A stretch of DNA of 64,000 nucleotides from a gamma proteobacterium HdN1 (GTDB taxonomy: Bacteria > Pseudomonadota > Gammaproteobacteria > Pseudomonadales > Ketobacteraceae), in NCBI GenBank assembly GCA_000198515.1, contig FP929140.1:3136527-3200526 (forward strand), read 5' to 3'. Under the pieces are notes generated by a model. The model ran no database searches, was not told the DNA's origin, and was given only the letters and a program-made list of their open reading frames with translations. Within the stretch, counting starts at the first letter, position 1. Every line of letters starts with the position of its first letter. Positions 63,901-64,000 of this stretch are shown here, piece after piece. A program made the translations under genes and the position numbers.

Positions 63901-64000
63901 AAGTGGATCGCAGAAGCTGCCGATCAAGCCAGCAAAATTGAGGAGCCAGATAACGCCGTAGCGATCAACACGCGCCGGATCGAGAAATCGCTTTTATCCG
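60943..64000 (+). CDS. Exported CobN/HmuS-like chelatase, 3' end outside window
   Basis: The frame is open for 1019 codons to the window edge. Residues about 23-42 form a signal or anchor helix, unlike cytosolic CobN of cobalamin synthesis. The CobN/BchH-type core is plain: VDALVHFGTHGSAEWQPGK (key motif HFGTHGSAEWQPGK), GDLPVVYPYIVDNIGEALQTKRRG (key motif GDLPVVYPYIVD), and late GLYRDQFPQVMKWIAEA with RVDVVVSATG. In the Bacteroidota hmu operon a similar exported CobN homologue, HmuS, follows the TonB receptor HmuR and takes iron from heme. I expect ExbB/TolQ-like and DUF2149-like genes just beyond the window; this is a prediction. Confidence 0.88.
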   Translation, partial: MALGRSAAADFSRGQNFRDRYRWFGVQVLALALLICGLLFSSYGNAVTVSGATKLIEEKKAAAESKPTVAESGAEREKKAFAATDKPKVLVLAAAPIQRAKFDQLMPIAEKAGFLLESRMLDQPNSMPTDAEMQRYQLTVIDAAYGPAIPVLQKQIGAMLAKTAAPWFWNRRDASVSGNVDEKLREKLHAYYSNGGLGNFEGFFCVLANEVRHAGRDCVDPVIYPDAGIYHPLANGQVFTQLEEFLQWKSQNGHAVANNAPVVAILFHKGYMDSGLTALLDATVEKIEAQGAIAVPVYAPAMTSGDISKLVTHAGKPSVDVIINMQIMLNASARKDEFEKLGAPVLQVISYSRGDQAKWEKDAQGMDVQDIPFYLAQPEYAGLTDPMFAGATLENDSIVPIQRQLNSVVEKAMRLAALRHKARADVKTAIMFYNYPPGEKNLGASFMNVPQSLENLLSEYKKRGYQVDLQSEDQLIKELTGLLSPFYRPETLAKLIKQDRAGRLPLADYQRWFTSLPKPLQEDVNQRWGSVEQAGLLLSKKGERFFVIPRLRLGNQIIMPQPPRSEHESNKEKALYHDTKVPPSHSYLAAYLWLREVAKVDALVHFGTHGSAEWQPGKERGLDVNEYPFLVLGDLPVVYPYIVDNIGEALQTKRRGRATVISHNTPSFGPAGLHNDLNKLHDLLHTWTNMTEGEVRSETAEHILKLAVELKLDKDLGIDLVKEKQDFTHLVDTLHIHLHELALQQQPLGLARFGVAAETDLRLLTVQQMLGKPLLQALFPNDPEEVMVVDYEKIRQTPVWNWLDQHIRKQQPLAANQQESDPALAALLEKGLDYWKKLSDNHELDGYFSALQGKYIATSYGGDPIKNPESLPTGRNLYGFDPSRIPTQEAWEAGKVAAERLLEQHKESKGTYPDKLAFTLWSVETMRHFGLLEAQVFALLGYKPVWNSGGRVVGIEVIPASELKRPRVDVVVSATGLYRDQFPQVMKWIAEAADQASKIEEPDNAVAINTRRIEKSLLS

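Noticed and set aside
60943-64000. Cytosolic aerobic cobaltochelatase CobN of cobalamin synthesis
   Set aside because: An N-terminal membrane/signal segment, coupling to a TonB receptor and lack of other cob genes favour an exported HmuS-like role.

Overview
The window is Pseudomonadota chromosome, best matching a gamma- or betaproteobacterium. This rests on the ribH-nusB-thiL-pgpA order, a three-gene pntAA/pntAB/pntB transhydrogenase, dxs-ispA, OmpW, lipid A modification genes and many outer-membrane proteins; I cannot name the genus. There are about 56 supportable protein genes. I see no rRNA, tRNA or CRISPR array.

Layout. 1-4.2 kb: ribH (cut by the window edge), nusB, thiL, pgpA and an M14 carboxypeptidase. 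4.3-8.9 kb: a META lipoprotein, a calcium-loop protein, a PBP7-type DD-endopeptidase and a CbpA-like DnaJ, closed by a terminator. 8.9-11.7 kb: the pnt operon. 12.3-14.3 kb: two small genes and a CoxE-like VWA protein. 14.4-26.1 kb: an envelope block (EptA, a PbgA/YejM-like protein, a two-component system, a SulP permease, a broken VapBC, an ArnT-like transferase, GtrB and GtrA). This block separates the VWA gene from a MoxR ATPase and an acyl-CoA dehydrogenase-like gene (26.2-28.1 kb). 28.2-35 kb: a lipoprotein, two beta-barrel proteins, a hybrid histidine kinase, a cyclase-PilZ fusion and a DUF3365 heme protein. 35.1-36.7 kb: an IS200/IS605 element with tnpA and tnpB. 36.9-41.2 kb: gabD, a thioesterase, an iron alcohol dehydrogenase and a deacetylase-like protein. 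41.4-45.1 kb: dxs, ispA and a TetR regulator. 45.2-48.2 kb: an OmpA-like protein, an AraC regulator and a conserved unknown. 48.3-52.2 kb: a GGDEF-EAL protein and a toxin-first HigBA pair. 52.5-56.7 kb: a secreted M11-like metalloprotease, an MliC-like lysozyme inhibitor, CstA and YbdD. 56.7-57.5 kb: a GIY-YIG nuclease gene between inverted arrays of palindromic repeats. 57.6-64 kb: OmpW, then a TonB receptor translationally coupled to an exported CobN-like chelatase that runs off the window.

Most interesting points. (1) The TonB receptor and membrane-exported CobN-like protein, behind an 11-bp-arm Fur/Zur-type palindrome, look like the HmuR-HmuS heme-iron pair known from Bacteroidota. (2) The GIY-YIG gene lies between oppositely oriented repeat clusters that share an exact 44-bp inverted copy, and its own C-terminus is written in the repeat; this looks like a nuclease-repeat replicator. 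(3) Perfect or near-perfect tandem duplications with 15-21 bp units recur across the window, often across start or stop codons. (4) The TnpB lacks glutamate at the usual RuvC-II position and carries an alternative glutamate cluster. (5) Two scars with direct repeats suggest how accessory blocks came in: a 15/16-bp repeat flanks the envelope block inside the moxR-VWA operon, and an exact 30-bp repeat flanks the GGDEF-EAL/HigBA segment.
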